DNA of 64,000 bases from Stenotrophomonas maltophilia (GTDB lineage: Bacteria; Pseudomonadota; Gammaproteobacteria; Xanthomonadales; Xanthomonadaceae), in assembly GCF_003970865.1 (NCBI RefSeq), contig NZ_RXLZ01000011.1, positions 29,662 to 93,661 on the forward strand, read 5' to 3'. The notes beneath the pieces are model-generated. The model was not told the origin of the DNA and made no database searches. It worked only from the letters and a program-made list of their open reading frames with translations. Each line of letters begins with the position of its first letter. Position 1 is the stretch's first letter. This document shows positions 27,813-37,320 of the stretch, one piece after another. The position numbers were made by a program, and so were the translations under genes.

Positions 27813-28996
27813 GCGTCGGCCCCTGCCGGTTGTGCGGCGGCAGGCGTGCGCGCAAAGGCGATCAGGCGCAGGCCGCCGATGCCACCGGCCACCACCGCCA
27901 TCAACAACAGCGTGGCCAGCGGCCATACCGAAACCTGCAGCGGCGAACCGATGAACTGCTGCTGGGTCTGCAGCTTGATGTAGGCGCTGAGCGGCAGCAG
28001 CTGATGCCAGATGCGGGTGAACAGGGGGCCGTCCAGCACCGGGAAGGTGGCACTGGAGAATGCCAGTGCAGTACCGATGGTGAGGCCGACCGCGGAAAGC
28101 GCAGTACCCATGTCGCGGGTAACGCCGACGAAGAACAACGCGTAGGCGGCGGTGGCCAGATAGAACAGGGGCTGTGCGAGCAGCAGCAGGAGCACGCTGC
28201 CAGCCACACCATCGCCGCGCAGCCAAGCCAGGTAACCGATGCCGAGCGCGCCATACAGCGAGAACAGCAGGATGTACGGCGCGACCTTGCCGGCAATCGC
28301 CGACCACGGCGTGCGGCCCAGCCAGGCGGGCAGGGTACCGTCGCGGATCTCGCGGCCGAGGCTGCCGGCCACCGCAAGTGCCAGCACCAGCGACAGCACC
28401 GCCGGGAAGATCAATGGCAGCAGGAACAACTCGTAGCTGCGCGCAGGGTTGTAGAGGATGTCCGACTGCACTGCGATCGGCGCCGCGCGCAGCTTGCCCG
28501 GGCCGACCTGCAGGCCGATGCGCTCGCGCAGCAGGCGTGCGTTCCACGCCGAGACCGCGTCGCCGATATCGCGCGCCGCAGATTGGCCGGTGGTCATGTA
28601 GGTAGCGTTGTAATAGGCGAACACCGTGCCCTGGCGTCCACGCAACGCCTGCCGGGTGACGTCGCGCGGCACCAGCACGATGGCGAACACATCCAGGCTG
28701 CGCAGCTGCGAACGCGCGTCTTCCATGTCCACGGGCTGGCTGGCGACACGCACTCCCGGGCTGGCGTCGAGCATGCGTAGCAGCAGGCGGCTGTCACTGC
28801 TGTGGTCGAGGTCGACCACGGCGATCGGGATGTCGCGCATCACCGAGGGCGTGAACATCCACGCCATCACCACCAGCATCAGCAGCGGCAGCACGGTGAC
28901 CAGCATCAGATCCGCACGATTGCCGCGCAGCGAACGATGCTCGCGCCGCCAGGAGGCGGCGAAGCCGCCTTGGCCGGGGCTCAGTGCTGGGGCCAT
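27809..28996 (-). CDS. ABC-2 type export permease (first of pair)
   Basis: About 395 residues from the ATG at 28996, which lies 16 bases inside the end of the HlyD gene. The longer open frame reaches back through HlyD and has no homology. Layout matches the second permease: one N-terminal helix ('ADLMLVTVLPLLMLVVMAWMFTPSV'), periplasmic domain, five or six C-terminal helices. A downstream start is also possible. With the second permease it would form a heterodimer in the inner membrane. Confidence 0.82.
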   Translation of the reverse strand: MAPALSPGQGGFAASWRREHRSLRGNRADLMLVTVLPLLMLVVMAWMFTPSVMRDIPIAVVDLDHSSDSRLLLRMLDASPGVRVASQPVDMEDARSQLRSLDVFAIVLVPRDVTRQALRGRQGTVFAYYNATYMTTGQSAARDIGDAVSAWNARLLRERIGLQVGPGKLRAAPIAVQSDILYNPARSYELFLLPLIFPAVLSLVLALAVAGSLGREIRDGTLPAWLGRTPWSAIAGKVAPYILLFSLYGALGIGYLAWLRGDGVAGSVLLLLLAQPLFYLATAAYALFFVGVTRDMGTALSAVGLTIGTALAFSSATFPVLDGPLFTRIWHQLLPLSAYIKLQTQQQFIGSPLQVSVWPLATLLLMAVVAGGIGGLRLIAFARTPAAAQPAGADA

Positions 28997-29994
28997 GCGA
29001 ACAGCACGCTCATGCCAGGGCGGAAGCCCTCGATGCGGCGTACCGGGCGCACCCGCACCTCGAAGCTGCGGACGTCGTAGCCGGACGACTGGCGGGTGGT
29101 GCGCCAGGTTGCATAGTCGCCGGCCGGATTGATGAAGTAGACCTCGAACTCGCCGTCCAGGCCGAGTGCCGGCACGCTGCCCTGCAGCTTGCTGCCGACC
29201 TTCAGGCCCTGCATCTGCGATTCGCGCAGGTTCATCGCCACCCACATGCGGTCGATGTCGACCAGGGTGAACACCGGGTAGCCGGCCGGCACCAGTTCGC
29301 CCGGGTCGGCCATGCGCTTGTTGATCTCGCCGGCCACCGGCGCGCGCCCTTCCACTTCGGCACGCGCGGCGTTGACTTCGGCCACCGCGCCCTGTGCCTG
29401 CTGCACCTGGCCCTGCGCGGCACGCTTGTCCTGCTCGCGTGCGCCGGCCAATGCCATGTCGTACTGCGCGCGGGCGGCACGGGCCAGTTCGCGCGAACTG
29501 GTGGCCTGGGCATGCGCTTCATCGCGCTTCTGCCGGGTCATCACCCCTTCGTTGAACAGGTTCTGCACGCGCCGGTAGGTGGCTTCGGCCAGCGTTGCAC
29601 CGGCTTCGGCCCGCTTCCAGTTCGCTTCGGCGGCGCGGATGTCTTCGCTGCGCGCGCCTTCGTCGGCCTTGTCGGCCACGGCTTGTGCGGCGGCCAGGGC
29701 GCCGTGCGCCTGCTGTTCCTTGGCGGTCACTTCGGGGCTGTCGAGCAGGAACAGCACCTGCCCGGGCTGCACGCGGTCGCCCTCGCGCACCTTCAGTTCG
29801 GCCACGCGCGCGGTGATCTTGGCGGCCACGTTGATGGTGTCCGCATCGGCCATGCCCTGGATCTGGTCGGCCGGACTGCGCCAGGCCAGCCACAGGCCGA
29901 GCACCACCACGACCAGCAGCACCACTATCAGGATCGGGCCCAGGCGGCGCTTGGCCGGGGGCGTCGTCGCATCGTCGTGCAGCACATCACTCAT
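28981..29994 (-). CDS. HlyD-family periplasmic adaptor protein
   Basis: 337 residues: an N-terminal membrane anchor (about 17-38, 'LGPILIVVLLVVVVLGLWLAW'), lipoyl-like half ('VAELKVREGDRVQPGQVLFLLDS'), long coiled coil (about 95-210, Ala/Glu/Arg/Gln-rich), second lipoyl half ('GRAPVAGEINKRMADPGELV'), and a beta-barrel domain. It connects the inner-membrane permeases with the TolC-like channel. It overlaps the outer-membrane factor gene by 8 bases. Confidence 0.9.
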   Translation of the reverse strand: MSDVLHDDATTPPAKRRLGPILIVVLLVVVVLGLWLAWRSPADQIQGMADADTINVAAKITARVAELKVREGDRVQPGQVLFLLDSPEVTAKEQQAHGALAAAQAVADKADEGARSEDIRAAEANWKRAEAGATLAEATYRRVQNLFNEGVMTRQKRDEAHAQATSSRELARAARAQYDMALAGAREQDKRAAQGQVQQAQGAVAEVNAARAEVEGRAPVAGEINKRMADPGELVPAGYPVFTLVDIDRMWVAMNLRESQMQGLKVGSKLQGSVPALGLDGEFEVYFINPAGDYATWRTTRQSSGYDVRSFEVRVRPVRRIEGFRPGMSVLFAWPQH

Positions 29995-31393
29995 GGTCGA
30001 TCACCTCGTCCGCACGCCGCCGGAACTCTTCGAAACGGTCCATCTGCCCACTGACCTCCAGCAACTGTGCCAGCGCAATATCGTATTGGTAGGCGGCCTG
30101 CGCGCGCTCGACACGGGCGCCACCGAGGCCGAGCCGCGCGTCGATCACATCCAGCGAGGTGGCCTGGCCTTCGCGGAACGCCAGCTCCTGCAGGCGCAGG
30201 TTTTCCTGTGCCTGGGCGATGCTGCTGTCGAGCAGCACGTACTGCTGGCGCGCGGTTTCCAGTTCGTTCCAGGCCTTGCGCACGCCCAGCGCGACCTGGT
30301 TCTCGGCCTCTCGCAGGCCGGCTTCGGCTTGTTCCTGCTGCGCACGCGCGGCGCTGATCTGCGCCGGCCGCGAGTTCGGCGACAGGAAGGTGTACTTCAG
30401 GCCGATGCCGAACGCCCAGTCCGGATCGGTCAGCATCTCGTCGCGGCGGCGGAAGTCGTACTGGCCGAAAGCGAAGATCTGCGGCTTCAGCTTGGCCTGC
30501 TGCACGCGCACGCCCTGTTCGGCCTGCGCCACCATCGCCCGCAGGCGTGCGATCTGCGGCTGGCGCGCCTGCGCCGTGCGCTCGAAGCTGGCCACCGGTT
30601 CCAGCGGCACGCGCTGCACGAACAGCGGCGACACCGGCTGTACCTCGCCACCACTGCGCAGCAGCGTGGACAGCGCGGCCTTCAGCGTGGCCAGGTCGTT
30701 CACCGTCTTCTGGTACTCGCGCTCGGCCTTGTCGCGGGCCACGGTGGCCTGCAGGCGCTGCGCACGGGTGGCGAAGCCCTCGCGTTCCAGCTTCTCCGCA
30801 TCGGACAGGTGGCGGTTGAGGCCATCGCGTACGTCGCGGCGCACATCCACTGCCTGCTCGGCCAGACGCTGGCCGAAATAGGCCTGGGCCAGCTGCACGG
30901 TCAGCGATTGGCGCTGAGCCTCGCGCTCGGCACTGGCCTGTTCGTGGGCAGCGCTGGCGGCACGTTGCGCGGCCGGAATCACGCCGCCGGTGTACAGCGG
31001 CAGCACCGCGGTGACCACGGGGCGGGTACGCCAGTCGCGTTCGGTGAATGACAGCGGCGAGTCGATGCCATAGGCCTCGGCGACAGGCGCCAGCGAACCC
31101 AGTGGCAGGGTAAGGGTCTTCTGGAACTGCAGCCGGCGCACTTCGCCGGTGATTTCCGGCAGGCGCAGCAGGCGGGTGGCGTCCTGCAGGTCCTGCTTGT
31201 TGCGCACCGCTGCATCGGCGGCGGCCAGTGCATCGGAGACCTGTTCCAGGCGCTGCCGTGCCTGCTCCCAATCCAATGCCGGTGCATCGGTGAGGGACTG
31301 CGCCGATGTGGCGAACGGCAGGCAGGCCGCCAGAGCCATGCCGGCCACGCCCATGGCGCTGCGCATCCTTGTCCGTCGGCGGCTCACGCGCAT
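29987..31393 (-). CDS. TolC-family outer-membrane efflux protein
   Basis: 468 residues with a signal peptide (ends ATSA-QSL). Contains the twofold repeat of TolC-type channels: the first half has 'SLTVQLAQAYFGQRLAEQAVDVRRDVRDGLNRHLSD' and the second 'QVALGVRKAWNELETARQQYVLLDSSIAQAQENLRLQELAFREGQATSLDVIDA'. It is the first gene of a four-gene exporter operon (TolC-like, HlyD, two permeases). Its promoter lies in the 78 bases after argP, unless transcription reads through from argP. Confidence 0.9.
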   Translation of the reverse strand: MRVSRRRTRMRSAMGVAGMALAACLPFATSAQSLTDAPALDWEQARQRLEQVSDALAAADAAVRNKQDLQDATRLLRLPEITGEVRRLQFQKTLTLPLGSLAPVAEAYGIDSPLSFTERDWRTRPVVTAVLPLYTGGVIPAAQRAASAAHEQASAEREAQRQSLTVQLAQAYFGQRLAEQAVDVRRDVRDGLNRHLSDAEKLEREGFATRAQRLQATVARDKAEREYQKTVNDLATLKAALSTLLRSGGEVQPVSPLFVQRVPLEPVASFERTAQARQPQIARLRAMVAQAEQGVRVQQAKLKPQIFAFGQYDFRRRDEMLTDPDWAFGIGLKYTFLSPNSRPAQISAARAQQEQAEAGLREAENQVALGVRKAWNELETARQQYVLLDSSIAQAQENLRLQELAFREGQATSLDVIDARLGLGGARVERAQAAYQYDIALAQLLEVSGQMDRFEEFRRRADEVIDHE

Positions 31394-31471
31394 GCCGTTC
31401 CTGTGGTGAAGAAGTGGGCAAACGGTAGTGGTCGGCGTGTGAAGCCCGGGTCTGCGGTCATTGGATCGTCC

Positions 31472-32365
31472 TCAACGAAGGGTGCCGCTGGCCGCAGTGC
31501 GCAGCGCCTGGGTGATGTGCTGCAGCGTGCTTGAACGCACGGCGGCATGCTGCCAGTACAGCGGCACATCGAGCCAGCGGCGGGGTTCCAGTACCACCAC
31601 GCGTCCGGCGCGTACAGCAGGCGCGACCAGCGTTTCCGGGGCCATGCCCCAGCCGAGTCCGCACGCGGCAGCTTCGACGAAACCGGTGGAGGAGGGCAGA
31701 TAGTGTAACGGTGGTTGCAGCCGCGCGCGGGTCAGCCGCCGCACGAAGCGCCATTGCAGTTCATCCTTGCGGTTGAACACCAGCATCGGTGCGCGCGCCA
31801 AGGCTGCGGCCTGCATGCCATCGCTGAAGTACTGGCGGGCGAAGCCGGGGGAGGCGATGGCGTGGTAGCGCATCGCGCCGAGCGGGTGCACGTTGCAGCC
31901 CTTCACCGGCTGGCTTTCGGCGGTGACTGCACCCAGCACACTGCCGTCGCGCAGCAGTTGCAGAGTGTGGTCCTGGTCGTCCATGCGCAGGTCGAACAGG
32001 TAGCCGTGACGTTGGTGCAGGTCGGCGATGGCGGGCACGAACCAGGTATCGAGCGAGTCGTCGTTGACCGCCAAGGGGATCGGCGTGCGCGCAGCGTCAC
32101 TGCCGCGTTCGGGCAGCAGTTCGGCCACTGCCTCGGCCTCCAGCGCCTGCATCGGCCGTACTCGGCGCAGCAGTGCTTCACCGGAGGTGGTGGGCCGGCA
32201 CGGTGCCTGGCGCACCACCAGCACCTGGCCAAGGCGGTCCTCCAGGGCCTTGATCCGTTGCGACAGTGCCGACGGGCTGATCGACAGCCGGCGTGCGGCG
32301 GCCTCGAAGCTGCCTTCTTCCAGCACTGCAGCAAATGCGGACAGTTGCGGATGTACCAGGTCCAT
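31472..32365 (-). CDS. argP: LysR-type regulator ArgP (LysG/IciA)
   Basis: 297 residues. ArgP senses arginine and lysine and switches on the divergent amino-acid exporter. The winged helix-turn-helix reads 'LSAFAAVLEEGSFEAAARRLSISPSALSQRIKALEDRLGQ' (about 8-47). The effector domain includes 'LAVNDDSLDTWFVPAIA', the ArgP-type signature. The 106-base gap to argO holds an AT-rich stretch, where the operator is expected. Its stop is 78 bases from the TolC-like gene on the same strand. Confidence 0.9.
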   Translation of the reverse strand: MDLVHPQLSAFAAVLEEGSFEAAARRLSISPSALSQRIKALEDRLGQVLVVRQAPCRPTTSGEALLRRVRPMQALEAEAVAELLPERGSDAARTPIPLAVNDDSLDTWFVPAIADLHQRHGYLFDLRMDDQDHTLQLLRDGSVLGAVTAESQPVKGCNVHPLGAMRYHAIASPGFARQYFSDGMQAAALARAPMLVFNRKDELQWRFVRRLTRARLQPPLHYLPSSTGFVEAAACGLGWGMAPETLVAPAVRAGRVVVLEPRRWLDVPLYWQHAAVRSSTLQHITQALRTAASGTLR

Positions 32366-32471
32366 GCCAGCACCTCTTCAGTTTTTCTGCACAGGATAAA
32401 GAAAAATCAGATTGTCTTAACGCGTCCGTTGGCCGCACCCTGCGCATCCCTTCGCTGCCTGGCCTGTCCTG

Positions 32472-33092
32472 ATGTGGATTGCCGCTACCGCCGCCGGCCT
32501 GTTCGCAGGTGCCGGCCTGATCATCGCCATCGGCGCGCAGAACGCCTTCGTGCTGCGCCAGGGCCTGCAGCAGCGCCATGTGGGGAGGGTAGTGCTGGCC
32601 TGCGCAGGTGCGGACATCGCGCTGATCCTTGCCGGCGTTGGCGGCATGGGCGCGCTGGTGCTGCAGTGGCCGCTGCTGCTTCAGGTGCTGCGTTTCGGTG
32701 GCGCGGCCTTCCTGCTCTGGTATGGCCTGCAGGCAGGGCTACGCGCGTGGCGAGGTGGCAGCGCGCTGGCCGCCGCCGAGGCGCAGGGCGACAGTGGGCG
32801 CCAGGTACTGCTGACCTGCCTGGCCTTCACCCTGCTCAACCCGCACGTCTACCTGGACACGGTGGTGTTGCTCGGCAGCCTGTCCACGCGCTATCCGGGC
32901 GATCTGCGCTGGGCCTTTGCCGCCGGTGCGTGCGTGGCCAGTGTGGCCTGGTTCTGCACGTTGGGCTACGGCGCGCGCCTGTTGCAGCCGGTGTTCCGCA
33001 GGCCGAGCGCCTGGCGTGTGCTGGATGGAGGTGTGGCGGTCTTCATGTTCTGCCTGGCGACGTTGTTGCTGTTGCGTCCGTTATCACCATGA
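32472..33092 (+). CDS. argO: LysE/ArgO-family amino-acid exporter
   Basis: 206 residues, about six transmembrane helices. Diagnostic N-terminal motif 'GLIIAIGAQNAFVLRQGLQQRHV' (16-38) and 'CLAFTLLNPHVYLDTVVLLGS' (about 116-136), both central to the LysE superfamily. It exports surplus arginine or lysine. Divergent from argP, the classical arrangement. Confidence 0.93.
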   Translation: MWIAATAAGLFAGAGLIIAIGAQNAFVLRQGLQQRHVGRVVLACAGADIALILAGVGGMGALVLQWPLLLQVLRFGGAAFLLWYGLQAGLRAWRGGSALAAAEAQGDSGRQVLLTCLAFTLLNPHVYLDTVVLLGSLSTRYPGDLRWAFAAGACVASVAWFCTLGYGARLLQPVFRRPSAWRVLDGGVAVFMFCLATLLLLRPLSP

Positions 33093-33142
33093 GTGCGCGG
33101 TCGGGTACCGCGCGCTTGAGTCGTACTCCGTGCATACATCGA

Positions 33143-35341
33143 TCACAGCGGGAGCTCCCATTGCAGGCGAAGGCTGGGTACGGAACGCCGGGTGTTGCGA
33201 AGTACCTGCGACCCGCCTTCGTCGAAACGCCACTGGCCGGTCTCGATGTCCTGCGCCAACAGGTTCGAGGCGGTCAAGCGCAGCTTGCCGTGCCGCTCGG
33301 TTGCGTACTGTGCCCAGGCTTCCAGTTCGCGTCGATAGGACGTGATGTCCAGCTCGCTCAGGCTGTAACGTATTCTGCCTCCGCTGCGATGGGTGTAGGC
33401 CAGGCCGCTGCTCCAGCGCGATGAGATGCGGTAATCGAGCGACGCACTGGCGGTGAATGGCACCTGGTCTTCAATCCGATTGTCAGGCCCGGGAAGATCC
33501 CTGACCCGGGAGTGGTTCCAGGTGGCGTTGCCGCGCAGCTCGATATCCGGCCCTCTGCGGTACAGACGTGCCAGCGGCATCCTGCCATCCATCTCGATTC
33601 CCCAGGCCATGGCGCGGGTACCGTTGACCGGCGTCGATAACCAGCGCCCATCACGTAGCACCGTTTCATTGCGGATCGGTGCATCGATGCGACGCAGGTA
33701 GCCGCCGATGCTTCCTTGAGTGCCTTCACTGCCGTGCATTTCCCAAGCCGCATCCAGACCCCACGCCAGTTCCGGACGCAGCGATGGATTCCCGATCTCG
33801 TCGGGGTTCAGTGGGCGGTTGTTGGTAGAGGTGTACGGACGCGGGACAAGCGAGCGCAGCGCTGGTGCGCGGAAGCTGCGGCTCAATGAGACCCGTAGCT
33901 GGTCCTTGCCCTTTGCACGCTTCCACAGGCCCTGCAGGACCGGCGTGAACACGCTGGCACGGTGACGCGTCGTGGCGAAATTCCGACCTTCGCTGCGGGT
34001 CTGCAGTTGTTCCCAGCGACCGCCGACGTAGAAGGCACTGCGCGCGCCCCAAGGAAACTCATCCTGCGCGTACAGCGCCACGCGATGCAGCCGCGCATCG
34101 AAGGAGAGGTCGCTGACCGTCGACGGTTCGCTGGGGGAAGAATGCAATTGCTGCACTCGGGATTCACGCCGCGAGTCCATGCTGCTTTCAGCACCGACCT
34201 GCAGTGTATGGCGGCCCCACGCCGGCAGGGTCCACTTCACGCGGGTGGTGCCACCCAGCACGTGCAGCTTCGCATCGGTGCGATCGAAAAGATTATCCTG
34301 TTGTGCCTCATCCTGTCCTTGTTCGCGAAAGCGGTAGTCCTCCCGGTTTCCGTCCATTGCCAGGCGCAGGTTCAGGCTGCCTCCATCCGACAGTTTTTTC
34401 TCCCACTCTGCACTGACCTGGCCCTGGTCAAGGCGCAGGTGCGTGCGTTGCCGGTAATGGGGAGTGCGTAGTGCCGGGCCCAGCAACGTGTCCCAATCAA
34501 TGGTCATGTCGCGACGGAAGTCGGACGCGTCCACCAGGGCCTGCAGCGAAAGGGTGGTGTCATCGCTGGTTCTGAACGTCAGTGAGGGCGAGAGCGAAAC
34601 GCTGTCGCGTTGGCCGGTGGCACGCAGGCGCGATTGTCGATGCAGCAACGGCGTACCAACACCATCCCAGGCGTCCTCTCTGCTGCGTTCCTCCACCAGG
34701 AATGCGCGGGCGGTTGCCGTGGCGGTCAGTGAAACATCACGGTCGAGATTGGAACGGGCCTGCCGCCAGCTCGCTGACGGGGTCATGCGCCCTTGGGTAT
34801 CCGTCCATGAAACCGTCAGCCGTTGACTGTCTTTTGCAACCGGTGCACGGGTGACGATGTTGAGTGTGCCGGCGATGGCACCCATGCCCTGATCAGCGGA
34901 GGGCGCGCGCAGGATTTCGATGCGCTCGATCAGATCGGTGGCCAGTGAGTCCAGGCTGAAACCGGCGGGTGTGCGTTGGCCGTTCAACAGGATCTGCGTG
35001 TAGCCCGTGCCCAGGCCGCGTAGTGACACGGTGCCTGGACGGCCCGGTGCGCCGTTCGAAACGCTGACACCGGGCAAGCGCTTGAGTGCCTCCAGCAGGT
35101 CGGTATCACCGTGTCGTTGCAACGTATCGTGGTCGACGACAATACGGCTGGCGGTGTCGTCACGGCGAGCATCGTAGCGCCCGGACTGGACGTGCACTGC
35201 ATCCAGATCGGTCGTGTTTGGAGGAGAGGGTGTCGTTGGCGGAAGGGCCATGGCATTCGCTGGTCCCATCAGGCAGCCAATGGTGAGCCACACGCCCGCG
35301 TGTGGCCGCAGTGTTGTCGGGGAGGGCGAAGATCGACGCAT
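33143..35341 (-). CDS. TonB-dependent outer-membrane receptor
   Basis: 732 residues. A signal-like N-terminus (to about residue 32) is followed by a TonB-box-like stretch ('DLDAVHVQSGRYD'), the plug domain ('LEALKRLPGVSVSNG', 'TVSLRGLGTGYTQILLNGQRTP', 'LIERIEILRAPSADQGMGAIAGTLNIVTR') and a 22-strand barrel ending in WELPL. Energised import of an iron complex or other large substrate is the family role; specificity cannot be read. AAAGGAA precedes the ATG. It lies 106 bases behind the M56/M23 gene on the same strand, so it may belong to the BlaI-controlled unit. Confidence 0.9.
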   Translation of the reverse strand: MRRSSPSPTTLRPHAGVWLTIGCLMGPANAMALPPTTPSPPNTTDLDAVHVQSGRYDARRDDTASRIVVDHDTLQRHGDTDLLEALKRLPGVSVSNGAPGRPGTVSLRGLGTGYTQILLNGQRTPAGFSLDSLATDLIERIEILRAPSADQGMGAIAGTLNIVTRAPVAKDSQRLTVSWTDTQGRMTPSASWRQARSNLDRDVSLTATATARAFLVEERSREDAWDGVGTPLLHRQSRLRATGQRDSVSLSPSLTFRTSDDTTLSLQALVDASDFRRDMTIDWDTLLGPALRTPHYRQRTHLRLDQGQVSAEWEKKLSDGGSLNLRLAMDGNREDYRFREQGQDEAQQDNLFDRTDAKLHVLGGTTRVKWTLPAWGRHTLQVGAESSMDSRRESRVQQLHSSPSEPSTVSDLSFDARLHRVALYAQDEFPWGARSAFYVGGRWEQLQTRSEGRNFATTRHRASVFTPVLQGLWKRAKGKDQLRVSLSRSFRAPALRSLVPRPYTSTNNRPLNPDEIGNPSLRPELAWGLDAAWEMHGSEGTQGSIGGYLRRIDAPIRNETVLRDGRWLSTPVNGTRAMAWGIEMDGRMPLARLYRRGPDIELRGNATWNHSRVRDLPGPDNRIEDQVPFTASASLDYRISSRWSSGLAYTHRSGGRIRYSLSELDITSYRRELEAWAQYATERHGKLRLTASNLLAQDIETGQWRFDEGGSQVLRNTRRSVPSLRLQWELPL

Positions 35342-35447
35342 GGTCGTGCGGTTCCTTTGTCACGGCGGGACAGCGGGCCGCAGCAGGTCCTCCCGCAGCC
35401 GGGTATCGAAACGATGCATGGAGGGCGGCGGCGCGCCGGTCAGTGCA

Positions 35448-36917
35448 TTACTGCAGCCAGTGCTGCGGGTCCACTCGTGTTCCGTTGCGCAGCAGTTCCA
35501 TGTGCAGGTGTGGGCCGGTGGTCCGCCCGGTGTTGCCGCTGCGGGCGATGGGATCGCCCCTGCGCACCTGCTGGCCTGGCTGTACCGCGAAGTCCTGCAG
35601 GTGTGCAAACAGCGATTGCCAGCCACCGCCGTGATCGATCACGACAACCGTGCCGTAGTTCGCACCATCGGGATAGGCGTGCGTGGCAGCGATGACGGTG
35701 CCGTCGGCGGGGGCGAGCACGGCGGTGCCACGGCGCGCGGCGAAGTCGGTACCGTGATGGGCGCTCTGGCGGAAGTCGGCGACGTGCCCGAACACGCTGG
35801 TGACCCGAGCATTGGACAGTGGCATGAAGAATGACGGAGGCGGCAGCGTGGCTTCCACCAGTGTTACCGATGCGATGGGGAGTGGCAGCGTCACGCGCGT
35901 CGGTCCTGCCACCACGGTCGCCTGTACGGTGGCCACGCCGACTGTGCAGGCAGAGCCCAGTGCGAGCAGCAGCAGGACGCTGGTGAGGCCTGGGCGGCGA
36001 CCGTTGTCACCCTTCAGCATGTGCTGCAGGCGCACCTGGTGGCCGCCGAGATCGCGATGGGTGAGGGCGCTGGCCGGCTGCACGGCCGTCGCGTAGCGAA
36101 GGGTCTGGACATAGGCGTGGGCCAACAGACGGCCGTCGTTGGCGGCGCCACCCTCGGCCAGTGCTCGCGCATCGCATTGCAGTTCGGCGGCCAGTTGCAT
36201 GCGCGCGGCAATGCGTCGAACGAAGGGATTGAACCAGTACAGCGCACCAACAAACCGCATCAGCGCAGCGCGCTGGGGGTCGCGGCGCTGCAGGTGGGCC
36301 GCCTCGTGGCCGATGACCAGGCGAAGCGTACGATCAGGCAGGGCCAGGCATGCCGTGGGCAGGATGATCTGCGGCTGCGGCCTGCACAGGGCGAACGGCG
36401 TGCCGCTGCCTTCTACAATGCGCAACGCGACGCCTTCCTGCTGCAGTTCCTGCACGGCGTGGCGCGATTGCGGGCCAGGCAACTGCGCAGTCTGCAGCGG
36501 GTGGCTGCGGCGTAGCAGGGCCCGCAGCCGGCGGCTGGCCAGCGTCCAACGAACGAGGGTCAGCATGACCCCCGCGATATAGACGGTCAGCAGCAGTGGC
36601 GTCAGCCAAGCCATCAATGGCTCGGTCGCCGCGAGTGCAGGCAGTTGTTGCACAGGCTGCAGTACGGCGATGCCGCTGTCCAGCGCAACAGGCAATGCGC
36701 TGGCCAGCTCCTGCAACGGTGCCGCCTGCACCGGCAGCAACAGCGCAAGCAAGGGGGGCAGCACGGCACACAACCACGCCGCCAGCCAAAAGCGTGTCGA
36801 CGCATGTGAAAGCCTGAGCAGCCGCTGCAGCGATTGCGCGCCGTACCAGGCCAGGCCAGCCCCCAGCAGGCTCGCAGCGAGGCTGATCATCCACGGCGCG
36901 GTTGATGACAGGCTCAT
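35448..36917 (-). CDS. BlaR1-type M56 metallopeptidase fused to an M23 endopeptidase
   Basis: 489 residues. The N-terminal ~330 residues are a BlaR1/MecR1-like membrane protease: helices at about 9-33, 43-62 and 103-122, zinc motif GHEAAHLQRRDP (HEAAH 204-208), third ligand E245 in 'AELQCDARAL', and a last helix at about 312-332. Then a LytM/M23 domain replaces the usual penicillin-binding sensor: 'HHGTDFAARRGT' (387-398), H439 in 'LFAHL', and 'GPHLHMEL' (468-475), with all metal ligands present. It overlaps the BlaI-type gene by 4 bases. Inference: a cell-wall-sensing or wall-cutting protease that inactivates the repressor. Confidence 0.85.
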   Translation of the reverse strand: MSLSSTAPWMISLAASLLGAGLAWYGAQSLQRLLRLSHASTRFWLAAWLCAVLPPLLALLLPVQAAPLQELASALPVALDSGIAVLQPVQQLPALAATEPLMAWLTPLLLTVYIAGVMLTLVRWTLASRRLRALLRRSHPLQTAQLPGPQSRHAVQELQQEGVALRIVEGSGTPFALCRPQPQIILPTACLALPDRTLRLVIGHEAAHLQRRDPQRAALMRFVGALYWFNPFVRRIAARMQLAAELQCDARALAEGGAANDGRLLAHAYVQTLRYATAVQPASALTHRDLGGHQVRLQHMLKGDNGRRPGLTSVLLLLALGSACTVGVATVQATVVAGPTRVTLPLPIASVTLVEATLPPPSFFMPLSNARVTSVFGHVADFRQSAHHGTDFAARRGTAVLAPADGTVIAATHAYPDGANYGTVVVIDHGGGWQSLFAHLQDFAVQPGQQVRRGDPIARSGNTGRTTGPHLHMELLRNGTRVDPQHWLQ

Positions 36918-37297
36918 GGCTGGTCCTCGTCATCCTGGAGCAGCAGCGCCTGCAGTTGCTCGATTTCCTTGTCGCTCAGCAGGCGGCTTTCGGCGAATGC
37001 CTGGGTCGGCAGCGGCCCGTCGATCTCCAGTACGCGACGAGCGAAGTCGGCACTGAGTGCGGCCAGGGTGGCCACCTTGCCGACCTTGGCACTGTAGACA
37101 TTCAGACCGTGCTGGCTGCCCTCCTTCACCAGACCCTTGTCGACCATCCGTTCCAGCGTCTTGCGCGTGGACGAGTACGACCAGTCCAGTGCGGCAGCTG
37201 CCGCGTTGTGCAATTCACGCGCGCTGCAGGCGCCGTCGCGCCACAGGCACTTCAACAACTCCAGTTCGGCGTTCGAAGGTGTTGGGACGCGGGGCAT
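36914..37297 (-). CDS. BlaI/MecI-family transcriptional repressor
   Basis: 127 residues. A winged helix ('ELELLKCLWRDGACSARELHNAAAAALDWSYSSTRKTLERMVDKGLVKEGSQ', about 11-62) of the BlaI type, with a C-terminal dimerisation helix pair. In the known systems the M56 partner cleaves BlaI to induce the operon. The ATG at 37297 is preferred; a longer frame would start inside the operator. It overlaps the M56/M23 gene (ATGA), the gene order blaI-blaR1 being typical. A palindromic operator lies 24-52 bases upstream. Confidence 0.9.
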   Translation of the reverse strand: MPRVPTPSNAELELLKCLWRDGACSARELHNAAAAALDWSYSSTRKTLERMVDKGLVKEGSQHGLNVYSAKVGKVATLAALSADFARRVLEIDGPLPTQAFAESRLLSDKEIEQLQALLLQDDEDQP

Positions 37298-37320
37298 GGT
37301 CAGACCTGTGCGTGCGATTG

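Noticed and set aside
26658..28547. Single 620-residue permease
   Set aside because: Two permease genes with an ATGA overlap explain the region; the upstream part of the long frame is antisense/out-of-frame to the other permease.
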